Origin: a virus
Reading direction: 5' to 3' (one strand)
Virus record (IMG/VR): IMGVR_UViG_3300029893_000029
Span: 1 to 39,375 of that record
DNA: 39,375 bases
Shown here: in pieces, positions 13,509-19,725 of the stretch
How positions within the stretch are numbered: the stretch's first letter is position 1
How the letters are laid out: each line of letters begins with the position of its first letter
Translations under genes and position numbers: made by a program
The notes under the pieces: model-generated
What the model was told of the DNA's origin: nothing
Seen by the model: the letters and a program-made list of their open reading frames with translations, nothing else
The model's database searches: none

Positions 13509-14057
13509 ATGCAGGATAAACTTGGCAGATTTATTAAAGGAACGCATTGGCGACCCTGGAGGCCGTTTTGGGACAAGGAATGGCTTGAAAATGAATATGT
13601 TACGAAGAAAAAATCCGCCTCGGAGATTGCTAAAACTTTTAATGTTAGAGATACGGCGATTTATTTTTGGCTTAGAAAGCATGGAATCAAAACCCGCACA
13701 ATTTCAGAAACCCGGAAAGTTAAATACTGGGGACTTTTGGGGAAAAAGAATGGAATGTATGGAAAGATTGGGGAACTCAATCCTCGTTGGAACGGTGGAC
13801 ACTCACCAGAGAGACAATCGAAATACGCTCGTGCCGCGTGGAAAGAATTGGCAAAATGCATTCTCCGACGCGATAGTTTTCACTGTAGAAAATGTGGTGT
13901 TGCCAATCGTGTTGGCAATAAATTGGTCGTTCACCACAAAAGGCAGTGGTCGAAGTATCCTGAATATAGATTTGTTGTAAGTAACCTCATAACAGTTTGC
14001 GAAAAATGTCACAAGGAGATTCACAAAAAGAAACCGGAGGGATGGTTAATTCCATAA
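13509..14057 (+). CDS. HNH homing-type endonuclease
   Basis: A 182-aa basic protein. It starts QDKLGRFIKGTHWRPWRP, then a helix-turn-helix-like segment KKSASEIAKTFNVRDTAIYFWLRKHGIKTRT (about 33-63), as in homing nucleases that use an HTH to read DNA. The C-terminal HNH domain reads CRKCG, VVHHKRQWSKYPEYRF, NLITVCEKCHKEIH (about 127-173). It sits between two methyltransferase N-termini and overlaps the second (ATG 14042). Likely a mobile nuclease whose target is the methyltransferase gene. Confidence 0.85.
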   Translation: MQDKLGRFIKGTHWRPWRPFWDKEWLENEYVTKKKSASEIAKTFNVRDTAIYFWLRKHGIKTRTISETRKVKYWGLLGKKNGMYGKIGELNPRWNGGHSPERQSKYARAAWKELAKCILRRDSFHCRKCGVANRVGNKLVVHHKRQWSKYPEYRFVVSNLITVCEKCHKEIHKKKPEGWLIP

Positions 14058-15072
14058 TTTGTGGGGACGCATTATGCGTACTCAAAACGCTTCCATCGGA
14101 ATTGGTGGATTGTGTAATCACGTCCCCTCCGTATTATTAGGCCTCCGCGATTACGGCGTATCCGGACAACTCGGCCTTGAAAAGACACCCGGAGAATATG
14201 TTGCTAAACTGGTAGAGATTTTTCGTGAGGTTCGGCGCGTACTAAAAAACGAAGGAACGTTGTGGTTGAACTTGGGGGATAGTTATGCGGCCGGAGGCAA
14301 TGGTGGTGGAACAGAAAAGCGGGACAGCAACCGGGGTACTCGCGCGCTTACTGGTAAAGCAAAGAAAGCACCGGAAGGATTAAAACCCAAAGACCTTGTA
14401 GGTATCCCGTGGATGGTAGCGTTTGCCCTTCGCGCCGACGGTTGGTATCTTCGTCAGGACATTATATGGGCGAAACCAAACCCGATGCCCGAAAGTGTTA
14501 CCGACCGTTGTACCAAAAGCCACGAATATATCTTTTTGATGAGTAAGAATAAGAAGTATTTTTATGATGCGGAGGCGATAAAAGAAAATGGAGCTTGCCC
14601 CGACCCGCGAATGGTGGACGGTTTTGTTCCCAAGTCAGATAACGGGAAGCATAATGGAAAACCGCAAAGCGCGAGTGAGCGGCATAAAAACTTAAAACAA
14701 AAGGGACAAAAACCAAATACAATCCACATCGAACGCGCGAGAAAGCAAGACATGATTGGAAACCCAACGTATACAGGATTCAATGATAGGTACGTTCCGC
14801 GACAAATGAGAAATAAGCGCGACGTGTGGACGGTTACAACGTCCCCATTTCCCGATGCTCACTTCGCCACCTTCCCCGAAAAACTTATTGAACCGATGGT
14901 ATTAGCGGGTTGTCCGAAAGGCGGCACTGTTTTAGACCCCTTTATGGGCGCGGGAACGACTGGGGTGGTAGCAAAAAAACTCGGAAGGGATTGGCTTGGG
15001 ATTGAACTCAACGAGGATTACATAAAAATGGCGGAAAAAAGAATCCAACAAACTCCTTCCCCACTCCTCTAA
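14042..15072 (+). pseudogene. DNA methyltransferase (TSPPY type), frameshifted at motif IV
   Basis: The natural start is ATG 14042 (SIICGDALCVLKTLPSE, then DCVITSPPYY), which runs into TAG at 14138-14140. In the -1 frame the protein continues GLRDYGVSGQLGLEKTPGEYV to 15072 with WLNLGDSY, DIIWAKPNPMPESV, RDVWTV and the SAM site DPFMGAGTTG. Removing the two bases TA at 14138-14139 restores TSPPYYGLRDYG exactly. An alternative start at 14059 would lack the catalytic motif. The gene is therefore inactivated, sequenced with an error, or decoded by programmed frameshifting. The enzyme would be an N4-cytosine or N6-adenine methyltransferase. Confidence 0.75.
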
Positions 15073-15089
15073 ATGGATATAAATAAGAT

Positions 15090-15275
15090 ATGAGTGGGCG
15101 GAAGAAAAATAAGAACCCCGAACTTGAAGGATTTCATCTTATTGAGGGAACGGCGGGCGCAATCCTCGGCGGTGTGTGGATTAAAAATGACGGCACGGAA
15201 TTGAAATTTAAGATTGCGTGGAAAGAGGGATTTTATTGCTTCCGTCCGCTCAAAGAAGGCGAAAAGTCGCTCTAA
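15090..15275 (+). CDS. Small protein, function unknown
   Basis: A 61-aa protein from ATG 15090. A basic start (SGRKKNKNPELEG) precedes beta-like segments GAILGGVWIKNDGTELKFKIAW and a C-terminal charged tail, suggesting a small beta-barrel. It follows the methyltransferase by 17 nt. No family recognised. Confidence 0.5.
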   Translation: MSGRKKNKNPELEGFHLIEGTAGAILGGVWIKNDGTELKFKIAWKEGFYCFRPLKEGEKSL

Positions 15276-15316
15276 ATCTACCCAATTCATCCCTAAAAAG
15301 TTATCCCCCGTTTCCT

Positions 15317-15346
15317 TTGAAATCGAGAAAACGATTGTGATATAAT
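15317..15346 (+). promoter_or_regulatory. Promoter with extended -10
   Basis: TTGAAA (15317-15322), an 18-nt spacer and TATAAT (15341-15346) preceded by TG. An ATG at 15353 lies 6 nt downstream. Confidence 0.8.
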
Positions 15347-15352
15347 ATCTAT

Positions 15353-15455
15353 ATGAAAAAGGTCGGGCATTACCAGCTATATCGGTAAAAAGAACGGACA
15401 CATTTTCCTTGGGGTAAGCCGGTGTCGGTTCGCCCCGAGGAAAATCAAAAAATGA
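15353..15455 (+). other. Ambiguous short coding stretch at a promoter
   Basis: The leaderless ATG at 15353 gives only 11 codons (MKKVGHYQLYR). Another frame, open from about 15360, reads ITSYIGKKNGHIFLGVS and then a basic tail, ending in TGA at 15453-15455, which overlaps the next ATG (ATGA). That frame has no standard start; ATT at 15369, preceded by AAAAAGG, is the best candidate. Either a frameshift or a rare ATT start would make a small basic protein. Confidence 0.3.
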
Positions 15456-15565
15456 ACTACTACATCGAACAACGAAACCGCGAGAAGCGCAACGAACGAT
15501 TTACCGGATTTCTTCTCGTAAGTTTCTTGATAGCAATGACCCTCCTTTCGGGACTTCAATGGTAA
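15452..15565 (+). CDS. 37-aa single-helix membrane protein
   Basis: From ATG 15452: a charged N-terminus (NYYIEQRNREKRNERF) followed by one hydrophobic helix (TGFLLVSFLIAMTLLSG) and LQW. The next ORF starts inside its stop region (ATG 15559), typical of coupled small phage genes. Function unknown. Confidence 0.5.
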   Translation: MNYYIEQRNREKRNERFTGFLLVSFLIAMTLLSGLQW

Positions 15566-15741
15566 ATATGAAACAAGAAACGTGGACTTGTGACAGGTGT
15601 AAAAAAGAGTTTGGTTCGGCGGTTGAGGTACAAAGTGATTTGTGGTTAAGGAACGGCGATGATGCGGTGAACTATGCGGAATTGTGTAGCAAATGCGTAA
15701 AAGAAATATCCTCGTTCTGTCGGGCGGGGGAAAAGAAATAA
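15559..15741 (+). CDS. Zinc-ribbon microprotein
   Basis: A 60-aa protein. CDRCKKEF at residues 10-17 and CSKC at about 43-46 form a zinc ribbon around an acidic segment. ATG 15559 overlaps the preceding stop; an internal ATG at 15568 is an alternative start. Function unknown. Confidence 0.65.
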   Translation: MVNMKQETWTCDRCKKEFGSAVEVQSDLWLRNGDDAVNYAELCSKCVKEISSFCRAGEKK

Positions 15742-15746
15742 ATAAT

Positions 15747-15962
15747 ATGGGTCAAATACAAGATTTCGTTGATATGTTGACGGCGTATGGGAACGCGAGG
15801 GGAAAACCCAAAGAAGCGAGCTTGATTCTTCATCGGGCGCAGATGAGGGACCGTGTAGCGTTGGGCGCAATTGCGCGGAATGAAACCGAACCCTCCGACA
15901 ACAAGTACGAAGGACTGAATCCAGATGACGATGTGTTTGAAAGGTCGCAAGCGGAAGAATAA
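15747..15962 (+). CDS. Small acidic helical protein, function unknown
   Basis: A 71-aa protein from ATG 15747. An earlier in-frame start would overlap the zinc-ribbon gene and adds an unlikely sequence. It contains helical MGQIQDFVDMLTAYG and HRAQMRDRVALGAIAR segments and an acidic tail. The AATAATATG start context, without Shine-Dalgarno, recurs at 19384. No family recognised. Confidence 0.55.
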   Translation: MGQIQDFVDMLTAYGNARGKPKEASLILHRAQMRDRVALGAIARNETEPSDNKYEGLNPDDDVFERSQAEE

Positions 15963-15967
15963 CTACA

Positions 15968-16333
15968 ATGGAAAATAAAGCGTGTAGCAAATGTGGCGCG
16001 GAGGCGGTCTACAAGACGGGCATCAAGGGAACGAAGCGATGGGAAGGATACTTTTGTACGGATCGTGTCGGTTGTAAGAACGTGGATTGGGTAGATAACA
16101 AGCCGACCCCGAAACCCGTAGCAATTCCCCCAAGGAAGGAACCGAACTGGGACGAAATCCGCGCGCGAAAAGAAGAGGGGATGGAATGGTTGAACGCGAA
16201 GAATAACGCGGCGCTTATTCTCTCGGCACTCATCACAAAGGGCGAGGTAACCAATACTAACTGGTATGTCACGTACAAGGAAATCGCCGAAGCAATTTTT
16301 GGATTCCAAAGCCCCGATGTGCCGGGGGTGTAA
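15968..16333 (+). CDS. Zinc-ribbon domain protein
   Basis: A 121-aa protein. The N-terminal ribbon CSKCGAEAVYKT...YFCTDRVGC (residues 6-36) is of the topoisomerase/GIY-like small ribbon type. A Pro-rich linker (TPKPVAIPPRKEP) and a C-terminal helical domain follow (NAALILSALI, TYKEIAEAIFGF). Possibly nucleic-acid binding; role unknown. The next small gene overlaps its end. Confidence 0.6.
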   Translation: MENKACSKCGAEAVYKTGIKGTKRWEGYFCTDRVGCKNVDWVDNKPTPKPVAIPPRKEPNWDEIRARKEEGMEWLNAKNNAALILSALITKGEVTNTNWYVTYKEIAEAIFGFQSPDVPGV

Positions 16334-16433
16334 GGGAATTATCCGGTACTCAAATGAGGGTAAGGTCGTAGGTGAAGACGGATTGTGCGACGTGTGTAGG
16401 AAGGCGGAGGTGTTTCGGGCGCAAAATAGGTAA
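16317..16433 (+). CDS. 38-aa double-knuckle zinc microprotein
   Basis: ATG 16317 overlaps the upstream gene by 17 nt. It reads MCRGCKGIIRYSNEG, then CDVCRKAEVF: two CxxC knuckles 19 residues apart. After its TAA the same frame stays open to 16538 with protein-like sequence but no usual start codon. Confidence 0.6.
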   Translation: MCRGCKGIIRYSNEGKVVGEDGLCDVCRKAEVFRAQNR

Positions 16434-16543
16434 CTTTTATGCTGGGCGTATCTGAACTTCGGACCACGCGGACGCTTCCCAAAAACTTTTGAAGCCAATA
16501 CCGTGTACCAAGTTTTCCAAGACCGTCTGGCAGAATAAAAAAT

Positions 16544-16864
16544 ATGAAAACAAAAGCATACCGACACGGTGACATCGCGTTTGTTGCCATTGCGGAAATC
16601 CCGAAGGACGCGAAAGTGAAAAAGACCAATGTAATTATTGAGTTAGGCTCGGGCGGTAACCCCCACACCTTCAAGGGTGGGAAACTGTACGAAGGTTCGG
16701 GCGAGTTCGTGATTGGCTACTTTGAAGCGAAAAACACCACGCTTTTCCACAAAGAGCACGGCGAAGGGAAAGGATTGAAAGAAGCGAAGCTCCCCGATGG
16801 TTTCTATGAGATAAGGAAGCAAGTCGAAAACACTCACGCGGGAATGCGCCCCGTCATTGACTGA
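16544..16864 (+). CDS. Phage protein, paralogue of the 19384 gene
   Basis: A 106-aa protein. HGDIAFVAI near the N-terminus, TTLFHKEHG in the middle, DGFYEIRKQVE and a final RPVID match the layout of the protein at 19384 (HGDVNLHPI, THEQHHA, GYYIQVMERE, KVID). Both belong to a family common in phages, with GDV, HEEH and GxYxxxxQxE motifs and no assigned function. It lies directly before a repeat protein whose C-terminus resembles the gene after the other paralogue, so a gene pair was duplicated. Confidence 0.6.
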   Translation: MKTKAYRHGDIAFVAIAEIPKDAKVKKTNVIIELGSGGNPHTFKGGKLYEGSGEFVIGYFEAKNTTLFHKEHGEGKGLKEAKLPDGFYEIRKQVENTHAGMRPVID

Positions 16865-16866
16865 AT

Positions 16867-17703
16867 ATGAAAGACAAAACCTACAAAGGTGACGTAGAAA
16901 TCTTCAAAGAAAATCAGAAAGAGTGGAGCGAGAAGTTGAAAGGCGTTACAAAGATTAGCGGTTACCTCTACGTGTCTTCCAACGTCACGCTTGAGTGTCC
17001 CAAGCTCACCAGCGTAGGTGGTGACCTCTACGTGTATTCCAACGTCACGCTCCCCAAGCTCACCAGCGTAGGTGGTGACCTCTCCGTGTATTCCAACGTC
17101 ACGCTCCCCAAGCTCACCAGCGTAGGTGGTGACCTCTCCGTGTCTTCCAACGTCACGCTTGAGTGTCCCAAGCTCACCAGCGTAGGTGGTTACCTCTACG
17201 TGTATTCCAAGATTTCGCACGCGCTTGAAAAAAGATTGTGGGGAAAGTGTAAAAAGAATAAATGGAATGTATGTGACCTCCAATCTGAATGGCTTCTCTC
17301 GCGGTTGGCGAAGAAAAAAGAAACGGGGTATTTCATCCAAAGAGTGGGGTTTGCCCGCGAACTATTTGACAAGGTGAGGAATGGCGAACTCTCCGCAAAA
17401 GAAGTATTCGCTATTGAAAACGCCGAACAGCGCCGCGTCGCCTACGAGTTGATGGACAAGGCGAAGATGAAAGACCTTGCCGACTTCAGGGTGGAGGACG
17501 AAGTGAAAGACGATGGTAGGGGCAATAAAATGAAGGTGGTCAGTTTCACCATTCAAGGATATGACACCCCGTTCTATTTCCTCAATGTGATTTGTCCGTC
17601 AACGGGGCGCGAATACTTCATAGAAACCCGCGAGAAAACGTGTGTAGCGGCGAAAGAAAAGTCGTTCGGACTAGAAAACGTAGAATGGGTGGATGAGTGG
17701 TAA
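16867..17703 (+). CDS. Beta-solenoid repeat protein with DUF6745-like C-terminus
   Basis: A 278-aa protein. Residues about 37-115 hold five LTSVGGDLYVYSNVTLPK-like repeats of 18-20 residues, nearly identical at DNA level, which predict a short beta-solenoid. The C-terminal part (AKEVFAIENAEQRRVAYELM, then a beta domain ending WVDEW) resembles the end of the 19725 protein (QDILAIKDIDQRRQAMKYG), which I associate with DUF6745. Molecular function unknown. The repeats create a long open frame on the minus strand that is only a shadow. Confidence 0.65.
   Translation: MKDKTYKGDVEIFKENQKEWSEKLKGVTKISGYLYVSSNVTLECPKLTSVGGDLYVYSNVTLPKLTSVGGDLSVYSNVTLPKLTSVGGDLSVSSNVTLECPKLTSVGGYLYVYSKISHALEKRLWGKCKKNKWNVCDLQSEWLLSRLAKKKETGYFIQRVGFARELFDKVRNGELSAKEVFAIENAEQRRVAYELMDKAKMKDLADFRVEDEVKDDGRGNKMKVVSFTIQGYDTPFYFLNVICPSTGREYFIETREKTCVAAKEKSFGLENVEWVDEW
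16976..17208 (+). repeat. Tandem 54-60-bp coding repeats
   Basis: Units of the form TCCAACGTCACGCT...AAGCTCACCAGCGTAGG recur about four times with very few differences; some units carry an extra 6 bp (ECPK versus PK). Near-identity indicates recent expansion or gene conversion. Confidence 0.9.
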
Positions 17704-18050
17704 ATGAAATGTTATCTCCAAAAGGTTATAAAGCAATAATCCTTAAATATCTCAAAGCCGTGAGGGATTTGGATAGAAACGGCGGGTGGGTTTTGGAAGG
17801 AACTATCCGCTCAAAGCAAACGGATTTCGGATGGATAGGTTTTAGGGGTGATAGGGATTGCCGTGACCTCGTGGAAGCAGGACTTTTGGAACACCGATTG
17901 AACGGGAAGTTGGCGGAGGTGCGCTACCGATATGAGGACGAGGGTGCGCCGAAATTGGAAACTCCCGCCGAGAAAAAACATAGAGAGTCCCGCGAAAAAG
18001 AAGAAGCGATTTTAGCGTCATTCAAGAAGGGTCAAGCGATAAGTTACTGA
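17697..18050 (+). CDS. Small, possibly winged-helix protein, function unknown
   Basis: A 117-aa protein. GTG 17697 overlaps the upstream stop; ATG 17709 is an alternative start. The helix-turn-helix-like part SPKGYKAIILKYLKAV, the segment DCRDLVEAGLLEHR and the following strand AEVRYRYED resemble a winged-helix fold. The C-terminus is a Lys/Glu-rich coiled stretch. DNA binding is plausible but unproven. Confidence 0.5.
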   Translation: MVNEMLSPKGYKAIILKYLKAVRDLDRNGGWVLEGTIRSKQTDFGWIGFRGDRDCRDLVEAGLLEHRLNGKLAEVRYRYEDEGAPKLETPAEKKHRESREKEEAILASFKKGQAISY

Positions 18051-18051
18051 A

Positions 18052-18195
18052 ATGGAATTCATTGAGTTAATAATTTCTCTTGTGTGTTTGAGCGTTGGGG
18101 TTATCGGCTTTTATGCTGAGGAAACTACAAAGTGGTTAGCTGGTTTTAATTTTGGGATGGGATTAGCGATTTTAATTGCGCTCATACTGAAATGA
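18052..18195 (+). CDS. 47-aa two-helix membrane protein
   Basis: From ATG 18052 (ACTGAAATG context): helix one LIISLVCLSVGVIGFY, loop AEETTKW, helix two FGMGLAILIALIL. TGA overlaps the next ATG. It is more AT-rich than its neighbours, and holin-like in size only. Confidence 0.55.
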   Translation: MEFIELIISLVCLSVGVIGFYAEETTKWLAGFNFGMGLAILIALILK

Positions 18196-18602
18196 AAAAG
18201 CGTAGCCCCTCAACTTGGAGAAATTACTTGGACGACCTTACTCGCCAAGCGATAAGGAAGCGTGGAAAATGTGAACGATGCGGAAGCAGGAAAAATCTCC
18301 AAGTATCCCACATTTACACTCGCACTTACAAAGAAACTCGTTGGATGCCTCTTAATTTACTTTTGCTTTGTGCCTCGTGCCATTTCTGGGGGCATAGAAA
18401 TCCGATTTTATTCACCGAGTTTGTGCGAGAACATTTAGGCGAGGAGAACTACGAGAAGTTGAAGGTGGCGGCGCGGAAAACGAGGCAATGGTTTGATGAC
18501 GAGTATCTTGCCGTAGAGAAGGAACTGAAAGAATATCAACCATTCGTACGGATACCAATAAAGGGCGTTATCAAGGACAAGAAGATAATTTGGAATGGAT
18601 AG
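18192..18602 (+). CDS. HNH protein, NinG-like
   Basis: A 136-aa protein. RGKCERCGSRKNLQVSHIYTR (about 25-45) and LLLCASCHFWGHRNP (about 57-72) form the zinc/HNH core. EFVREHLGEENYEKLKVAARK follows, in the arrangement of NinG/Rap-type phage recombination nucleases (H-x-n-C-x2-C-x-H, then a helical GEExYEKL segment). It likely acts on branched or nicked DNA; a homing role is the alternative. Coupled to both neighbours. Confidence 0.7.
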   Translation: MKKRSPSTWRNYLDDLTRQAIRKRGKCERCGSRKNLQVSHIYTRTYKETRWMPLNLLLLCASCHFWGHRNPILFTEFVREHLGEENYEKLKVAARKTRQWFDDEYLAVEKELKEYQPFVRIPIKGVIKDKKIIWNG

Positions 18603-18936
18603 TTATTGCGTAAAATTACAAGGGAAGGCAGAAATCCCCGAACCATTGAAAATCGGACATAACCTCCGCACCACAATAGAGGGAAGTATTACCTCTGAAA
18701 CTATTGAGGACAATGAGGATGGCTCATTTACCCACGTTTACAAGTTTGCGCCGGTACTGGTGGAACTTATCAAGGAAACGGGCGAAACCATCAAGGCGAA
18801 GGACGTAAGAAGCCGAGGCCAGCAATTACGAGGGGTCTTGTGGCGGCGGTGGAAAAACCTCAATGAACCCATCAGTTTTGAAGAGTATTACGACCAAGAA
18901 ATGACCCGCATTATAAGCCAAGAAATACGAGATTAG
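18595..18936 (+). CDS. Phage protein of unknown function
   Basis: A 113-aa protein overlapping the HNH gene by 8 nt. Beta strands (TTIEGSITSETIED, THVYKFAPVLVELI) are followed by the basic KDVRSRGQQLRGVLWRRWK and an acidic helix. Position beside a NinG-like nuclease suggests DNA metabolism. Proteins with VYKFxPV..EL followed by RSxS..LR occur in phages, but I cannot name a function. Confidence 0.5.
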   Translation: MDSYCVKLQGKAEIPEPLKIGHNLRTTIEGSITSETIEDNEDGSFTHVYKFAPVLVELIKETGETIKAKDVRSRGQQLRGVLWRRWKNLNEPISFEEYYDQEMTRIISQEIRD

Positions 18937-18947
18937 AGTTATCCACC

Positions 18948-18975
18948 TTGAATCTAAACCCCATTGTGATATAAT
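18948..18975 (+). promoter_or_regulatory. Promoter with extended -10 (leaderless unit)
   Basis: TTGAAT (18948-18953), a 16-nt spacer and TATAAT (18970-18975) preceded by TG. The ribbon-helix-helix ATG at 18985 is 9 nt downstream. Confidence 0.8.
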
Positions 18976-18984
18976 ATAGACACT

Positions 18985-19113
18985 ATGACCCAATACCCCG
19001 AATCATACCTCCTCCGGCTTTCTAAGGAACAGATGAAGAAGTTGAAAGCGGCGGCGAAGAAAGAAAAAAAGTCGGTAGGGCAGTTACTAAGAGATTTAAT
19101 CGAGAAATTATGA
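18985..19113 (+). CDS. Ribbon-helix-helix (CopG/Arc-like) DNA-binding protein
   Basis: A 42-aa protein: MTQYPESYLLRLSKEQMKKL gives the beta ribbon (YLLRL) and helix one; KKSVGQLLRDLIEKL gives turn and helix two. This is the complete minimal RHH fold. It sits directly at a strong promoter and is first in its operon, so autoregulation or control of early genes is likely (inference). TGA overlaps the next ATG. Confidence 0.8.
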   Translation: MTQYPESYLLRLSKEQMKKLKAAAKKEKKSVGQLLRDLIEKL

Positions 19114-19361
19114 CCCCCCAAACAATTCGTGAAGCGGTAAGAAGCGCGAGGAATCATTCTCAACGTGAGAAGATAAAGGTTTTTATTACGACGCTTATTT
19201 GGGGTTTTGATATTCTCGGCGCGAATCGGGAGATGCGGGAACACCTTTTCGGAGAAATAGAAAGAATAAAGAAAGCGATGAAAGCCGAAATAGATCACCT
19301 CCGTCTTAGGGTGTATCAGCGTGAGCCCCCGAAACCCTCCAATTCCTCTCCTCAATCTTAA
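19110..19361 (+). CDS. Small protein, paralogue of the broken gene at 21316
   Basis: An 83-aa protein from ATG 19110 (ATGA overlap). It reads MTPQTIREAVRSARN, then hydrophobic VFITTLIWGFDILG and a long charged helix (GEIERIKKAMKAEIDHLRL). The 21316 stretch reads MTP-QQIREAVKKAG...VLREAVIGA when one base is added. Possibly a single-span membrane or peripheral protein; function unknown. Confidence 0.55.
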   Translation: MTPQTIREAVRSARNHSQREKIKVFITTLIWGFDILGANREMREHLFGEIERIKKAMKAEIDHLRLRVYQREPPKPSNSSPQS

Positions 19362-19383
19362 AGGTCACAGAAGAATAAATAAT

Positions 19384-19725
19384 ATGAAAATAATCAGTCA
19401 CGGAGACGTAAATCTCCACCCAATTACAAAGGAACAGTATGAAGCGTTTGTGAAATCGGCGAAACCCGTTACTCACAAGGGAGAGTTTGTGCTTGCACTC
19501 GGTGAAGTGACGGGACATCGCCACGTTATCGTGGCAGAGCCGCAGGCGTTGGTAGTTCATGAACTTCCCGATGGGCGCGGACGGCTTTTTATGGTTGCGA
19601 AAGACACACAGATAACCCATGAACAGCACCACGCATTGCCTGTAAAAGAGGGTTACTACATTCAGGTGATGGAAAGAGAGCTTGACCATTTTGCGAGTTC
19701 AACCGAAAGAAAAGTAATTGACTAG
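19384..19725 (+). CDS. Phage protein of the GDV/HEEH family
   Basis: A 113-aa protein from ATG 19384. MKIISHGDVNLHPI, then GEVTGHRHVIV, DTQITHEQHHA, GYYIQVMERE and a C-terminal KVID. The conserved GEVTGHxHxI and HEQHH segments make a cupin-like or metal-binding beta fold plausible; this is inference. Known in many phages without assigned function. The next gene starts GTG at its stop. Confidence 0.65.
   Translation: MKIISHGDVNLHPITKEQYEAFVKSAKPVTHKGEFVLALGEVTGHRHVIVAEPQALVVHELPDGRGRLFMVAKDTQITHEQHHALPVKEGYYIQVMERELDHFASSTERKVID

Noticed and set aside
13085-13576. 163-aa minus-strand ORF over the structured stretch
   Set aside because: No domain pattern, and it crosses the promoter and start of the HNH gene; RNA structure explains the region better.
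15830-16567. 245-aa minus-strand ORF
   Set aside because: It covers three coupled plus-strand genes with zinc motifs; its own translation shows no domain pattern.
16834-17340. 168-aa minus-strand ORF over the solenoid repeats
   Set aside because: Shadow of the repeat-coding gene; no promoter or homologous features.
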